From NCBI GenBank assembly GCA_012515645.1, contig JAAYXY010000040.1:1-5951 (forward strand): 5,951 bases of DNA, read 5' to 3'. The stretch's first letter is position 1. Every line of letters starts with the position of its first letter. Origin of the DNA: Candidatus Peribacteria bacterium. GTDB lineage: Bacteria > Patescibacteriota > Gracilibacteria > Peribacterales > Peribacteraceae. The notes beneath the pieces were generated by a model. It had not been told where the DNA came from, did no database searches, and worked only from the letters and a program-made list of their open reading frames with translations. The translations under genes were made by a program, and so were the position numbers. Below are positions 1-5,804 of this stretch, piece after piece.

Positions 1-655
1 ATTTCTTCTCTTTGCCCAACATGATCTTCTCCACAATGTTTTCGGGTTTGTTCTCCTTGGCCAGCTGTTCCTTCCACACGGCTTTCTCCTGTTCGACGAG
101 TTCTGCCGGCACATCGGACGGAGAAATGAAACCGGGATTCATGGCGGCAGCATGCATCGCGACATCGCGTGCGGCCTCCTGGGTGCCGCCGCGCAGCGCA
201 ACCACTACGCCAATTTTGCCATTGGTGTGCACATATGTTCCGAGGGTTTCCCCTTCGGTAATCTGTACATCGCCGAGCGAAATATTCTCCCCCAGTTGCT
301 GGACGGCATTTGTGATCTTGCCGGTCGCGGCGCGTACGGCATCGGTGCCTTCCGTGAGCGCCGTAGCTGCCAGTTCCGCGCCGAGTGCCTGAAAATCCTC
401 ATTGCGGGCAACGAAATCCGTCTCGCATTTCAGCAGTACCATGGCGACGCGATCGCCTTCTTGTGCGGTAAAGACCAGTCCTTCACTCTGGTCTCTGTCA
501 GCTTTTTTGACTGCCTGCGCTGCTCCGCGCTTGCGGAGAAGGGCAATGGCCTGTTCTTCGTCGCCGTTGGCTTCTTCCAGAGCATTCTTGCATTCCAGAA
601 TCGATACACCGGTTCGGGAACGCAGGGAGGCAACAGTGGTGGCGTCAATGGACAT
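1..655 (-). CDS. tsf: Translation elongation factor Ts, C-terminus cut by window edge
   Basis: EF-Ts is the cytoplasmic nucleotide-exchange factor that releases GDP from EF-Tu and so recycles it during elongation. The minus-strand frame from ATG at 655 gives 218 residues with no stop before the edge. The N-terminal UBA-like segment is clear (residues 1-50, with SLRSRTGVSILECKNALEEA and the GDEEQAIALLRKRG stretch). It is followed by the core EF-Tu-contact signature CETDFVARN (77-85) and later GKIGVVVALRGG (146-157), MHAAAMNP (167-174) and KPENIVEKIMLGK (203-215). The last motif normally lies in the C-terminal part of bacterial EF-Ts, so an unknown number of C-terminal residues is missing. It lies 38 bases downstream of rpsB on the same strand, the usual rpsB-tsf operon. 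The 38 bases hold no convincing Shine-Dalgarno and are pyrimidine-rich, so coupling to rpsB or another initiation mode is possible. Family assignment is essentially certain. Confidence 0.96.
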   Translation of the reverse strand, partial: MSIDATTVASLRSRTGVSILECKNALEEANGDEEQAIALLRKRGAAQAVKKADRDQSEGLVFTAQEGDRVAMVLLKCETDFVARNEDFQALGAELAATALTEGTDAVRAATGKITNAVQQLGENISLGDVQITEGETLGTYVHTNGKIGVVVALRGGTQEAARDVAMHAAAMNPGFISPSDVPAELVEQEKAVWKEQLAKENKPENIVEKIMLGKEKK

Positions 656-693
656 GATGGCAGTGGGGGACAGAAGTATGGAGGAAACAGAAT

Positions 694-1434
694 TTACGAT
701 GCGTCTGAGGCGCTTGCCTCGGCATCTTCTTGTGCAGGTTTGTGCTCTTTGGCAGAAGGCACAGTACCGCCAAGTTCTGTTGTGACGGTGTGTAAGACGA
801 GCGCGATAGATTTGACCGCGTCATCATTTGCCGGCACGAATGCGGTAAAATTATCAGGATCAGCGTTGCTGTCGCAGATGCCGTACACGGGGATCTTGAG
901 CTTGAGCGCTTCACGCACAGCGACATTGTCCCGTACGGCATCGATGACGAAAATGGCATGAGGAACACCTTTCATGGCGCTGACGCCAGAGAGTGCCGTG
1001 TCCAGTTTGGCAAGTTTTTTGCGGAGGGCCGTTTGCTCTTTCTTCGTGTATTTTTCCACTTCTCCGGAGGAGAAGGACTGACGCAGGTCGAGGTAGTACT
1101 TGATCCGTTGCCGCAACGTGTTCCAGTTGGTGAGCAGGCCGGGGATCCACTTCTTGGTCACGGTTGGTTGCCCCAGGGCTTCACCCAGTTCCTCAATAAA
1201 TGCCGTACTTTGCTGTTTTGTGGAAACGAAGAGGATGGTTTTGCCCTCTTTCTGCATCTTTCGCAGCTCATCACACAGGGCTCCAAGCATCGTGTGTGTC
1301 TGTTCCAAATCGAAGATGTGAATGCCCTGACGCACGCCGTAGATGTACGGCGCCATGCGCGGGTTCCATTTTTCGCGTTTGTGCCCGAAGTGGCATGCAG
1401 CATCGAGGAGTTCCGTGGTGGAGGGAATAGCCAT
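694..1434 (-). CDS. rpsB: 30S ribosomal protein S2
   Basis: S2 is a structural protein of the 30S subunit, assembled late near the head-body junction and needed to bring in S1 in many bacteria. From ATG at 1434 it is 246 residues, normal for the family. Diagnostic blocks appear in order: CHFGHKREKWNPRM then YIYGVRQGIHIFDLEQT (14-46), ILFVSTKQQS (67-76), KWIPGLLTNWNTLRQRI (95-111), HAIFVIDAVRDNVAVREA (159-176), and KIPVYGICDSNADPDNFTAFVPANDDAVKSI (180-210). The tail is acidic and Ala/Ser-rich. The frame stays open upstream as far as 1680. The 1434 start is chosen because S2 proteins begin at this MxIPS/MAxxT-ELLxAxxHFGH point and upstream residues look unrelated. Bases just upstream read as pyrimidine-rich, without a Shine-Dalgarno. 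It heads the rpsB-tsf operon, with a structured leader between its likely promoter and start. The stop is TAA. Confidence 0.97.
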   Translation of the reverse strand: MAIPSTTELLDAACHFGHKREKWNPRMAPYIYGVRQGIHIFDLEQTHTMLGALCDELRKMQKEGKTILFVSTKQQSTAFIEELGEALGQPTVTKKWIPGLLTNWNTLRQRIKYYLDLRQSFSSGEVEKYTKKEQTALRKKLAKLDTALSGVSAMKGVPHAIFVIDAVRDNVAVREALKLKIPVYGICDSNADPDNFTAFVPANDDAVKSIALVLHTVTTELGGTVPSAKEHKPAQEDAEASASDAS

Positions 1435-1482
1435 AGAGGTGGTGGGAGAGAATCCTTGTTGTACTGCGTCGGTTCGCCTGGT

Positions 1483-1519
1483 AGCGGAGGGCCCGAATGC
1501 GGTATTCGGGAGGACCGCT
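1483..1519 (-). promoter_or_regulatory. Two-tier hairpin in the rpsB 5' leader
   Basis: Read on the minus strand, the leader folds as an outer stem AGCGG/CCGCT (plus coordinates 1515-1519 with 1483-1487), a symmetric 4x4 internal loop (TCCT opposite CCCT), a perfect 7-bp inner stem CCCGAAT/ATTCGGG (1504-1510 with 1492-1498) and a 5-base loop. No T-tract follows on either strand, so it is not an intrinsic terminator. It lies about 50 bases upstream of the rpsB ATG. In known bacteria rpsB-tsf is feedback-controlled by S2 binding its own leader, so a regulatory RNA element is a reasonable inference. The base pairing is visible directly; the function is inferred. Confidence 0.5.
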
Positions 1520-1606
1520 GCGATCAGCAATACGCATGCTTTATACGGGTGCGGAGCAGCAACGGCAAGCATTTTCGTGCCATTTTGTGCGGTTGGCATA
1601 GAATGG

Positions 1607-1634
1607 TTGACACAAGGTAATTTATATGTAAAAT
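1607..1634 (+). promoter_or_regulatory. Rightward sigma70-type promoter
   Basis: A perfect -35 box TTGACA (1607-1612) is followed after 16 bases by TAAAAT (1629-1634, 5 of 6 matches to TATAAT). Transcription would start near 1641 and run right into the small gene at 1724. This is the best promoter match seen in the window. Its -10 box overlaps the candidate leftward rpsB promoter, so the two may compete for polymerase. Confidence 0.6.
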
Positions 1635-1636
1635 AT
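1621..1636 (-). promoter_or_regulatory. Candidate leftward promoter for rpsB-tsf
   Basis: On the minus strand the segment reads ATATTTTACATATAAA. It contains a -10-like TATAAA (1626-1621) with no good -35 at normal spacing. A TTGACA further upstream (1680-1675) is too far away to pair with it. The same ATATTTTACATA 12-mer occurs upstream of glyS, where the following bases give TACAAT. That makes a shared promoter or regulator element plausible. If correct, the rpsB leader is about 180 bases long and includes the hairpin. Confidence 0.35.
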
Positions 1637-1681
1637 CGCCAAAATTTCCCCAAAAACCCGATGGTACGAGAATATGTCAAT

Positions 1682-1694
1682 CTGGATCATCCAG
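1682..1694. repeat. Short perfect inverted repeat, possible operator
   Basis: CTGGAT-C-ATCCAG is a perfect 6-bp inverted repeat around one central base. It lies about 40 bases downstream of the predicted rightward transcription start and upstream of the small gene at 1724. Its size and position would suit a dimeric regulator or a weak RNA hairpin. A 13-base palindrome can occur by chance, so confidence is low. Confidence 0.25.
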
Positions 1695-1723
1695 GATCGA
1701 ATGCTGGAAAACGCTTCAACTAA

Positions 1724-2101
1724 GTGGGAGCTTCAAGCGAAGCTTCGGTGCGGCAGACTAGTTTCTACGATCAGGTGATGCAGGGCATACGCTCACATAA
1801 GGATACCGTTGTACGGAATATCCAGGGTACGGAGAACGGGGAACGCACATATGTCCTGCTCCTTGGTGAGCAACAGGGCATTTGCCACCGTGTACTGAGT
1901 CTGCTGAGGAAGTGCAACCGACCGGATTGCGTATCGGGCGAGCATGCACGCCGGATCGCCGATCCGGAGAATCCGGCATATGTTTTTGCTATACAGCATG
2001 GTCTTGTTGAACAAATAGGTGAAGGGGAAGACATGCGTTTGGGTATGATGTACGCGGGTGAGTATCTGCTCAATAGGGTGGATGCCAATCCACGTCTTTA
2101 A
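1724..2101 (+). CDS. Small hypothetical protein with Cys/His cluster
   Basis: I do not recognise this protein. From GTG at 1724 it has 125 residues, with no signal peptide or membrane helix. It appears soluble and mixed alpha/beta: a charged helical N-terminal third (FYDQVMQGIRSHKDTVVRNI, 14-33), a hydrophobic strand TYVLLLGEQQ (42-51), then Cys54, His55, Cys64, Cys69 and His74, which are spaced so that they could bind a metal, and a C-terminal half with AYVFAIQHGLVEQIGEGED (85-103). The start is uncertain. GTG 1724 directly follows an in-frame TAA. GTG 1748 and ATG 1778 (107 residues) are alternatives, and none has a well-spaced Shine-Dalgarno. A 6-bp hairpin (AGCTTC/GAAGCT, 1729-1744) lies at the 5' end. 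A strong promoter at 1607-1634 points at it. Its TAA overlaps the stop of the convergent amidohydrolase gene. The reading frame and amino-acid composition look more natural than the antisense frame, so I think it is real, possibly with a 5' frame disruption. Confidence 0.6.
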   Translation: MGASSEASVRQTSFYDQVMQGIRSHKDTVVRNIQGTENGERTYVLLLGEQQGICHRVLSLLRKCNRPDCVSGEHARRIADPENPAYVFAIQHGLVEQIGEGEDMRLGMMYAGEYLLNRVDANPRL

Positions 2102-2871
2102 GCGCTCATGTCTGTCATGCGTTTGGCAGCATGCTGATCATCCCATGTACAGAAGGCGTCGAGCAGGTTTGTGAACTGCTCATGCAGTTTTGCGATTGCA
2201 TCGTCACGAGGTTCCAGTGTGTCTTCGTCTAGGTACAGTGCGCGGTTGATTTCTATTTGGATACCGGGTGTGCGGTGACGGCTGCAGTACGAGCCGACGA
2301 TGTACCGTCCGGGGAAAGGTGTATTCACAGCAACGCTGTAACCCAGGCTTTCGAAGTATTCCAGGAAGAACTTGGTGGTTTCTGCGGTACAGGAGCAGTA
2401 GTGGCAGTTGCCGAGCACGATGTCCGGACGCGGTTCCCCTGCATAGGGGTGGGCTGGTGGGTTGACCGACCACATAGAGTGACCGTCAATGAGGAAGGAA
2501 GCCGTTTGCATAGCCGAACGAAGATCTGCATGGTACGTTTCATGGAAACGTTGAATCCACGATTGCATGGTCGCGAGCGACGGATCCTGCGCGAACACGT
2601 CCATGCCATGTGCCTGGCTGAGCATCACGACACCCAGTGCGCGATCGCGACCTTCGGTGTAGATTTCGTCCGGTGCGCGATTGGGGTCGCTGATGATGCG
2701 CGAATACGCAGCGGTGACGGTACGTATGCCGGGCACGGCATAGATTCTGTCCGTATAGAGATCCGGTTCCTGCAGGAGCGTTTCGTCTGCATGCGGCATG
2801 AGTGCGCGGATATCGGTAGGAATATTCGTACCAGCGTGCGGAATGGAGACGACGAGTTCTTCGTGCTTCAT
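2098..2871 (-). CDS. N-formylglutamate amidohydrolase family protein
   Basis: The family (FGase, related to zinc carboxypeptidases) classically hydrolyses N-formyl-L-glutamate to formate and glutamate at the end of one histidine-degradation route. Many members have other N-acyl or peptide amide substrates. From ATG at 2871 there are 257 residues, typical length. Family blocks are visible: VSIPHAGTNIP (8-18), SDPNRAPDEIY (61-71), IDGHSMW (128-134), RPDIVLGNCH (148-157), NTPFPGRYIVGSY (183-195) and QIEINRALYLDED (205-217). The His of SIPHAG and the Asp/His of DGHS are likely metal ligands by family analogy. The 2871 start is preferred because AGGA lies 8 bases upstream; an alternative ATG at 2880 adds MPS and has no spacing to a Shine-Dalgarno. 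No hut genes are nearby, so a histidine-catabolic role is unsupported. It is divergent from the GCS2-type ligase, hinting at gamma-glutamyl or N-acyl-glutamate chemistry. The substrate is unknown. Confidence 0.85.
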   Translation of the reverse strand: MKHEELVVSIPHAGTNIPTDIRALMPHADETLLQEPDLYTDRIYAVPGIRTVTAAYSRIISDPNRAPDEIYTEGRDRALGVVMLSQAHGMDVFAQDPSLATMQSWIQRFHETYHADLRSAMQTASFLIDGHSMWSVNPPAHPYAGEPRPDIVLGNCHYCSCTAETTKFFLEYFESLGYSVAVNTPFPGRYIVGSYCSRHRTPGIQIEINRALYLDEDTLEPRDDAIAKLHEQFTNLLDAFCTWDDQHAAKRMTDMSA

Positions 2872-2873
2872 AC

Positions 2874-2901
2874 TTGGCATCCTACCACGCTGTGCTAGGG
2901 T
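2874..2901 (+). promoter_or_regulatory. Possible promoter for the glutamate-cysteine ligase gene
   Basis: TTGGCA (2874-2879, 5 of 6 matches to TTGACA) is followed after 16 bases by TAGGGT (2896-2901), with TG one base before it as in extended -10 promoters. The -10 is only a half match. Transcription would start near 2908, almost at the ATG, giving a leaderless message. The gap to the divergent gene is only 38 bases, so any promoter must overlap coding sequence. This is a weak call. Confidence 0.22.
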
Positions 2902-2909
2902 GGCTAGGT

Positions 2910-4265
2910 ATGAACGTACAAGAAGAACAGTCCATCACATCTATCGATGATTTAGTGACGTATTACCGGAGAGTGAATTGGGAAAAGCATCTCTACGTTG
3001 GTATTGAGTGGGAGCGATCGGGTGTGTACCGGGAAGACTATGCGCCTGTGCAGTACGAAGGCAGCAACGGGTACAACGCTGTACTCCATAAACTGGTGGA
3101 GGAAGTAGGCTGGGAAGTCATAGAGAGTGATGAGGATGACCTCTTGGAATTGCAGCGCGGCGAAACGCGCGTGACGATCGAGGGTGACGGACGTCTGGAA
3201 CTGGCGGGTTCGCCGCAGGAAATTTTGCATGATCTTGCGCGCGAACTCCGGATTCACAACAACGAAGTTGTGGAGATGGGTAATATTTTTGGCATCGGCT
3301 GGCTACCGTTAGGTCTGCAGCCACTGCACAATAACGCAGACATTCAAATGATGCACAAAGAGCGCTATCGCATCTTCCAGGGCATAGGCGATCGGGAACT
3401 CATGGAAACCATGACCAAACGTCTCAATGGTCTCACGGCCAATTTAAGCTACACGAACGAGGAAAATGCCGTCCGCAAGGCGCAGACCGCATTCCGCGTA
3501 CTGCCCATTGTCGGCGCCATGTTCGCCAGCAGTGGTCTGGAGAACGGGAAAGAACGGGGTTTGCTCAATGAGCGCCGCAGGGTGATTCAGGGGCATGCGC
3601 CGGAACGCACAGGGATTCCATCTTCCATACTGGACGCAGATTTCTCGTTGGCAGATTGGTTGAGTTACTACGCGGATTTGCCGGTGGTGCTTATAGAACG
3701 CGACGGAAAAGAAGTGCGGACAGAAGAACAATTCACGTTTCGCCAGTGGATGGAAGAGGGGAGGGAAGGGCGGCAGCCGACAGCCAAGGATTTTGACCGG
3801 CACATCAAGACCACCTGGTCGGACATTCGTTTGCGTCCTTCGTACCTGGAATACCGTGTGCCGGACAGCGTGCCGTTTCGGTTCGTGATGGCATTGCCCG
3901 CACTCATGAAGGGACTCATCTTCGATTCCGAGAACTGGGAAGCCGTAGCGCAGCTCACGCAGGGGTGGACGTACCAGGATGTGCTGGATCTCGACCGGCG
4001 TGCCTGGAAAGATGGTTTGCAAACGGAGGTCGACGGCAAGCCGCTTCTGCTCTTTGCACAGGAATTGCTCATGCTGGCGAACCAGAAGTTGCACAGCTTT
4101 GAACGCTTGGATGGCAGCGAACAGGACGAGACGGTGTACTTAACGGCGCTCAAGGAACAGATTTTTATTAAGGAAAAGAGCCCAGCGGAAGAGATACGCG
4201 ACTGTTTCCGGGGTGAATGGAACGAAGAGGCAACACGCGTGCTGGCGTGGTGCGAAGGGGAGTAG
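2910..4265 (+). CDS. gshA: Plant-type glutamate-cysteine ligase (GCS2 family)
   Basis: Members ligate cysteine to the gamma-carboxyl of glutamate using ATP, the first step to glutathione. Some relatives (EgtA and other GCS2 ligases) use other amines. The protein has 451 residues, close to the family's usual 440-460. Family blocks appear in order: LYVGIEWERSG (28-38, with the substrate/metal-binding GxExE-like strand), GDGRLELAGSPQEILHD (92-108), IFGIGWLPL (126-134), KERYRIFQ (150-157), TANLSYTNEENAVRKAQTAF (176-195), ERTGIPSSILDADFSLADWLSYYADLPV (232-259), a PTAKDFDRHIKTTWSDIRLR stretch (290-309), YLEYRVPD (312-319) and FRFVMALPALMKGLIFD (323-339). The start at 2910 is chosen because GGGTGG lies 6 bases upstream; an ATG at 2874 would overlap the divergent gene. 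Only two cysteines occur (432 and 448), both at the extreme C-terminus, so the redox disulfides known in plant enzymes are absent. No gshB is in view, so the product may not be glutathione. The TAG stop lies 14 bases from the convergent glyS stop. Confidence 0.82.
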   Translation: MNVQEEQSITSIDDLVTYYRRVNWEKHLYVGIEWERSGVYREDYAPVQYEGSNGYNAVLHKLVEEVGWEVIESDEDDLLELQRGETRVTIEGDGRLELAGSPQEILHDLARELRIHNNEVVEMGNIFGIGWLPLGLQPLHNNADIQMMHKERYRIFQGIGDRELMETMTKRLNGLTANLSYTNEENAVRKAQTAFRVLPIVGAMFASSGLENGKERGLLNERRRVIQGHAPERTGIPSSILDADFSLADWLSYYADLPVVLIERDGKEVRTEEQFTFRQWMEEGREGRQPTAKDFDRHIKTTWSDIRLRPSYLEYRVPDSVPFRFVMALPALMKGLIFDSENWEAVAQLTQGWTYQDVLDLDRRAWKDGLQTEVDGKPLLLFAQELLMLANQKLHSFERLDGSEQDETVYLTALKEQIFIKEKSPAEEIRDCFRGEWNEEATRVLAWCEGE

Positions 4266-4267
4266 GG

Positions 4268-4297
4268 TTGGGATTAGGATTAGGATTGGGATTGGGG
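4268..4297. repeat. Telomere-like G-rich hexamer tandem repeat
   Basis: Five consecutive hexamers follow the pattern TTRGGR: TTGGGA, TTAGGA, TTAGGA, TTGGGA, TTGGGG. With the GGG at 4265-4267, the plus strand carries six G-runs of 2-4 bases in 33 bases, enough for a two-layer G-quadruplex. The array occupies the gap between two convergent genes and covers the stop codon and last codons of glyS. On the minus strand it is C-rich (CCCAAT/CCTAAT units). It may act as a bidirectional end-of-gene element, since no conventional terminator is seen for either gene. Confidence 0.8.
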
Positions 4298-5701
4298 CGA
4301 GTGGCGCTGGCAGCGCTGCGCGAGTTCTTGGACAGAAACTCGTTCTTGTGTGAGTGTATCCCGGTCGCGGATCGTGACGGTATCTTGCACGCCCTGGGCA
4401 TCGTCTTCGCCCAGTGTGCCGAAGTCCACGGTGACGCATTGCGGCGTACCGATTTCATCCTGCCGCCGGTAGCGCTTACCAATAGAACCTGTGACATCGA
4501 AGTCCAGGCGCAGTCCGGTAGTATCCTGCAGCTGTTTGTAGATTTCCTGTGCTTTGGCGACAAGGTGTTCCTTTTTGCTTAGAGGCAACACCGCTGCCTG
4601 CACGGGGGCGATGCGCGGATGCAGGTGCAGCACAGTGCGGTTTTCTCCTTCTATCTGCTCTTCATCGAATGCTTCGAGCAGCACCATGAGCATGAGGCGA
4701 GAAAGGCCAAACGTGGGTTCGATCGCGTGGGGAATTAGCTTTTCACCCGTATCCGGATCGGTGTACTGCAGGTCCGTGCCGCTCTGTTCCATGTGGTTTT
4801 TGAGGTCGAAATCCGTGCGGTACGCCAGTCCGAAGAGTTCTTTCCACCCAAATGGCGTGGCGTATTCAATGTCTGCGGTACGTTTGGAATAGTGCGAGAG
4901 CTCTTCCTGCGTGTGTTCACGCACCCGCAGGCGGTCCGGAGCGAAACCGATTTCTCCAAGCCATATCTGTTGTTCCTGCAGCCAGAAATCAAACATGTCC
5001 TGCCACGCAGGTTCGCGGATGAAGTACTCAAATTCCATCAGGTCGAATTCCAGAGTGCGGAATATAAAGTTGCCTGGCGTGATTTCGTTGCGGAACGCTT
5101 TGCCCACAGATGCGATTCCGAACGGCAGGCGCATGCGTGTGGTATTGAGCACGTTTTTAAAATTGACGAACATGGCCTGCGCGATTTCGCCACGCAGGTA
5201 CACGCTGCGCTGTTCTTCCTTGGACTCTATAGCTCCAAGGTGCGTCTGGAAGAGCAGATTGAACGTGCGGGCATCGGTGAACTGCCCCTTTGCGCCGCAG
5301 CGGGGGCAGGGAATTTTGTTCTTTTCAATGATGGCAGTCAGTTCCTCCAGTGTTTTCCCTTCAACCTGCTGTTCGGGATCCACCGTTGCAATCAAATGGT
5401 CTGCACGGTGGCGCGCCTTGCACGCTCGGCAGTCCACCATGGCGTCGTTAAAGTTGGCCACGTGGCCGCTGGCTTCCCATACCCGCGGATTCATGAGAAT
5501 AGCGGCATCGATGCCTACCATATCCTGCCGCTTGGTGACGAAGCGTTCCCACCACCAGTCGCGCAGGGCATTCTTGAGCGCTGTACCCGCAGGACCGTAA
5601 TCCCAGCTATTGCTCAATCCGCCGTAGATTTCTGAGCCCGGGAACACAAATCCTCTGCGTTTACAGAGCGAGACGAGCGTTTCGAGCGAGGGTGCGGGCA
5701 T
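4280..5701 (-). CDS. glyS: Glycyl-tRNA synthetase, homodimeric (alpha2) type
   Basis: This cytoplasmic class II synthetase attaches glycine to tRNA-Gly. The single-chain alpha2 form is seen, not the alpha2-beta2 form. From ATG at 5701 there are 473 residues, normal length. Domain order: N-terminal LCKRRGFVFPGSEIYGG and WDYGPAGTALKNALRDWWW (12-51); the motif 1 region DMVGIDAAILMNPRVWEASGH (60-80); a four-cysteine knuckle pair Cys91/94 and Cys132/135 likely binding zinc; FNLLFQTHLG (147-156); motif 2 with FRNE (203-206) and FRTLEFDLMEFEYF (214-227); motif 3 EPTFGLSRLML (328-338, Arg335); and a C-terminal anticodon-binding domain (about 357-465) with PVQAAVLPL and DFDVTGSIGKRYRRQDEIGTP. The frame is open upstream to 5944, but the start is set at MPAPSLE because upstream residues are AT-rich intergenic translation and unlike the family. 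No Shine-Dalgarno is seen. The final SPQSQS and the TAA are encoded by the hexamer repeat. Confidence 0.96.
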   Translation of the reverse strand: MPAPSLETLVSLCKRRGFVFPGSEIYGGLSNSWDYGPAGTALKNALRDWWWERFVTKRQDMVGIDAAILMNPRVWEASGHVANFNDAMVDCRACKARHRADHLIATVDPEQQVEGKTLEELTAIIEKNKIPCPRCGAKGQFTDARTFNLLFQTHLGAIESKEEQRSVYLRGEIAQAMFVNFKNVLNTTRMRLPFGIASVGKAFRNEITPGNFIFRTLEFDLMEFEYFIREPAWQDMFDFWLQEQQIWLGEIGFAPDRLRVREHTQEELSHYSKRTADIEYATPFGWKELFGLAYRTDFDLKNHMEQSGTDLQYTDPDTGEKLIPHAIEPTFGLSRLMLMVLLEAFDEEQIEGENRTVLHLHPRIAPVQAAVLPLSKKEHLVAKAQEIYKQLQDTTGLRLDFDVTGSIGKRYRRQDEIGTPQCVTVDFGTLGEDDAQGVQDTVTIRDRDTLTQERVSVQELAQRCQRHSPQSQS

Positions 5702-5753
5702 GCGCAGATCATAGGGGAGAGAAGCACAGGAAGAAAGTGGTGCTGCAGTCGTC

Positions 5754-5782
5754 TTCCAATTGTATGTAAAATATAGTATAAT
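5754..5782 (+). promoter_or_regulatory. Rightward promoter for the partial membrane protein gene
   Basis: A perfect -10 TATAAT lies at 5777-5782. The -35 at 17-base spacing is poor (TTCCAA, 5754-5759). Transcription would start near 5789, about 16 bases before the ATG at 5805. The surrounding 30 bases are very AT-rich and include the 10-bp palindrome ATAATATTAT (5778-5787), which fits a promoter or regulator site. Confidence 0.4.
5759..5774 (-). promoter_or_regulatory. Candidate leftward promoter for glyS
   Basis: The minus strand reads ATATTTTACATACAAT. It ends in a -10-like TACAAT (5764-5759, 5 of 6 matches to TATAAT), giving a glyS leader of about 50 bases. A minus-strand TTGACA (5793-5788) is present but 23 bases away, too far for a standard pair. 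The first 12 bases are identical to the element upstream of rpsB, with a -10-like hexamer at the same offset. Strand and function remain uncertain because a rightward promoter overlaps the same DNA. Confidence 0.35.
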
Positions 5783-5804
5783 ATTATTGTCAAATACACT
5801 CCTT

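Noticed and set aside
152..961. 269-codon plus-strand open frame over tsf and the rpsB end
   Set aside because: It is antisense to two certain genes, has low-complexity Ser/Ala/Gly content and shows no family motif; a shadow frame.
1492..1510. Perfect hairpin CCCGAAT/ATTCGGG as an intrinsic terminator
   Set aside because: No T-run follows on either strand; it fits a leader RNA element better.
958..1620. 220-codon plus-strand open frame over rpsB
   Set aside because: It is the complement of conserved S2 codons and its product has no recognisable domain.
1675..1680. Minus-strand TTGACA as the rpsB -35 box
   Set aside because: At 15-19 base spacing there is no acceptable -10 hexamer; only the distant TATAAA remains.
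4268..4297. CRISPR or telomere end
   Set aside because: The hexamers are contiguous without spacers and lie inside a gene-dense region between two intact genes, so neither a CRISPR array nor a chromosome end.
4793..5635. 280-codon plus-strand open frame over glyS
   Set aside because: It is fully antisense to glycyl-tRNA synthetase, which matches its family end to end; no motif or start signal.
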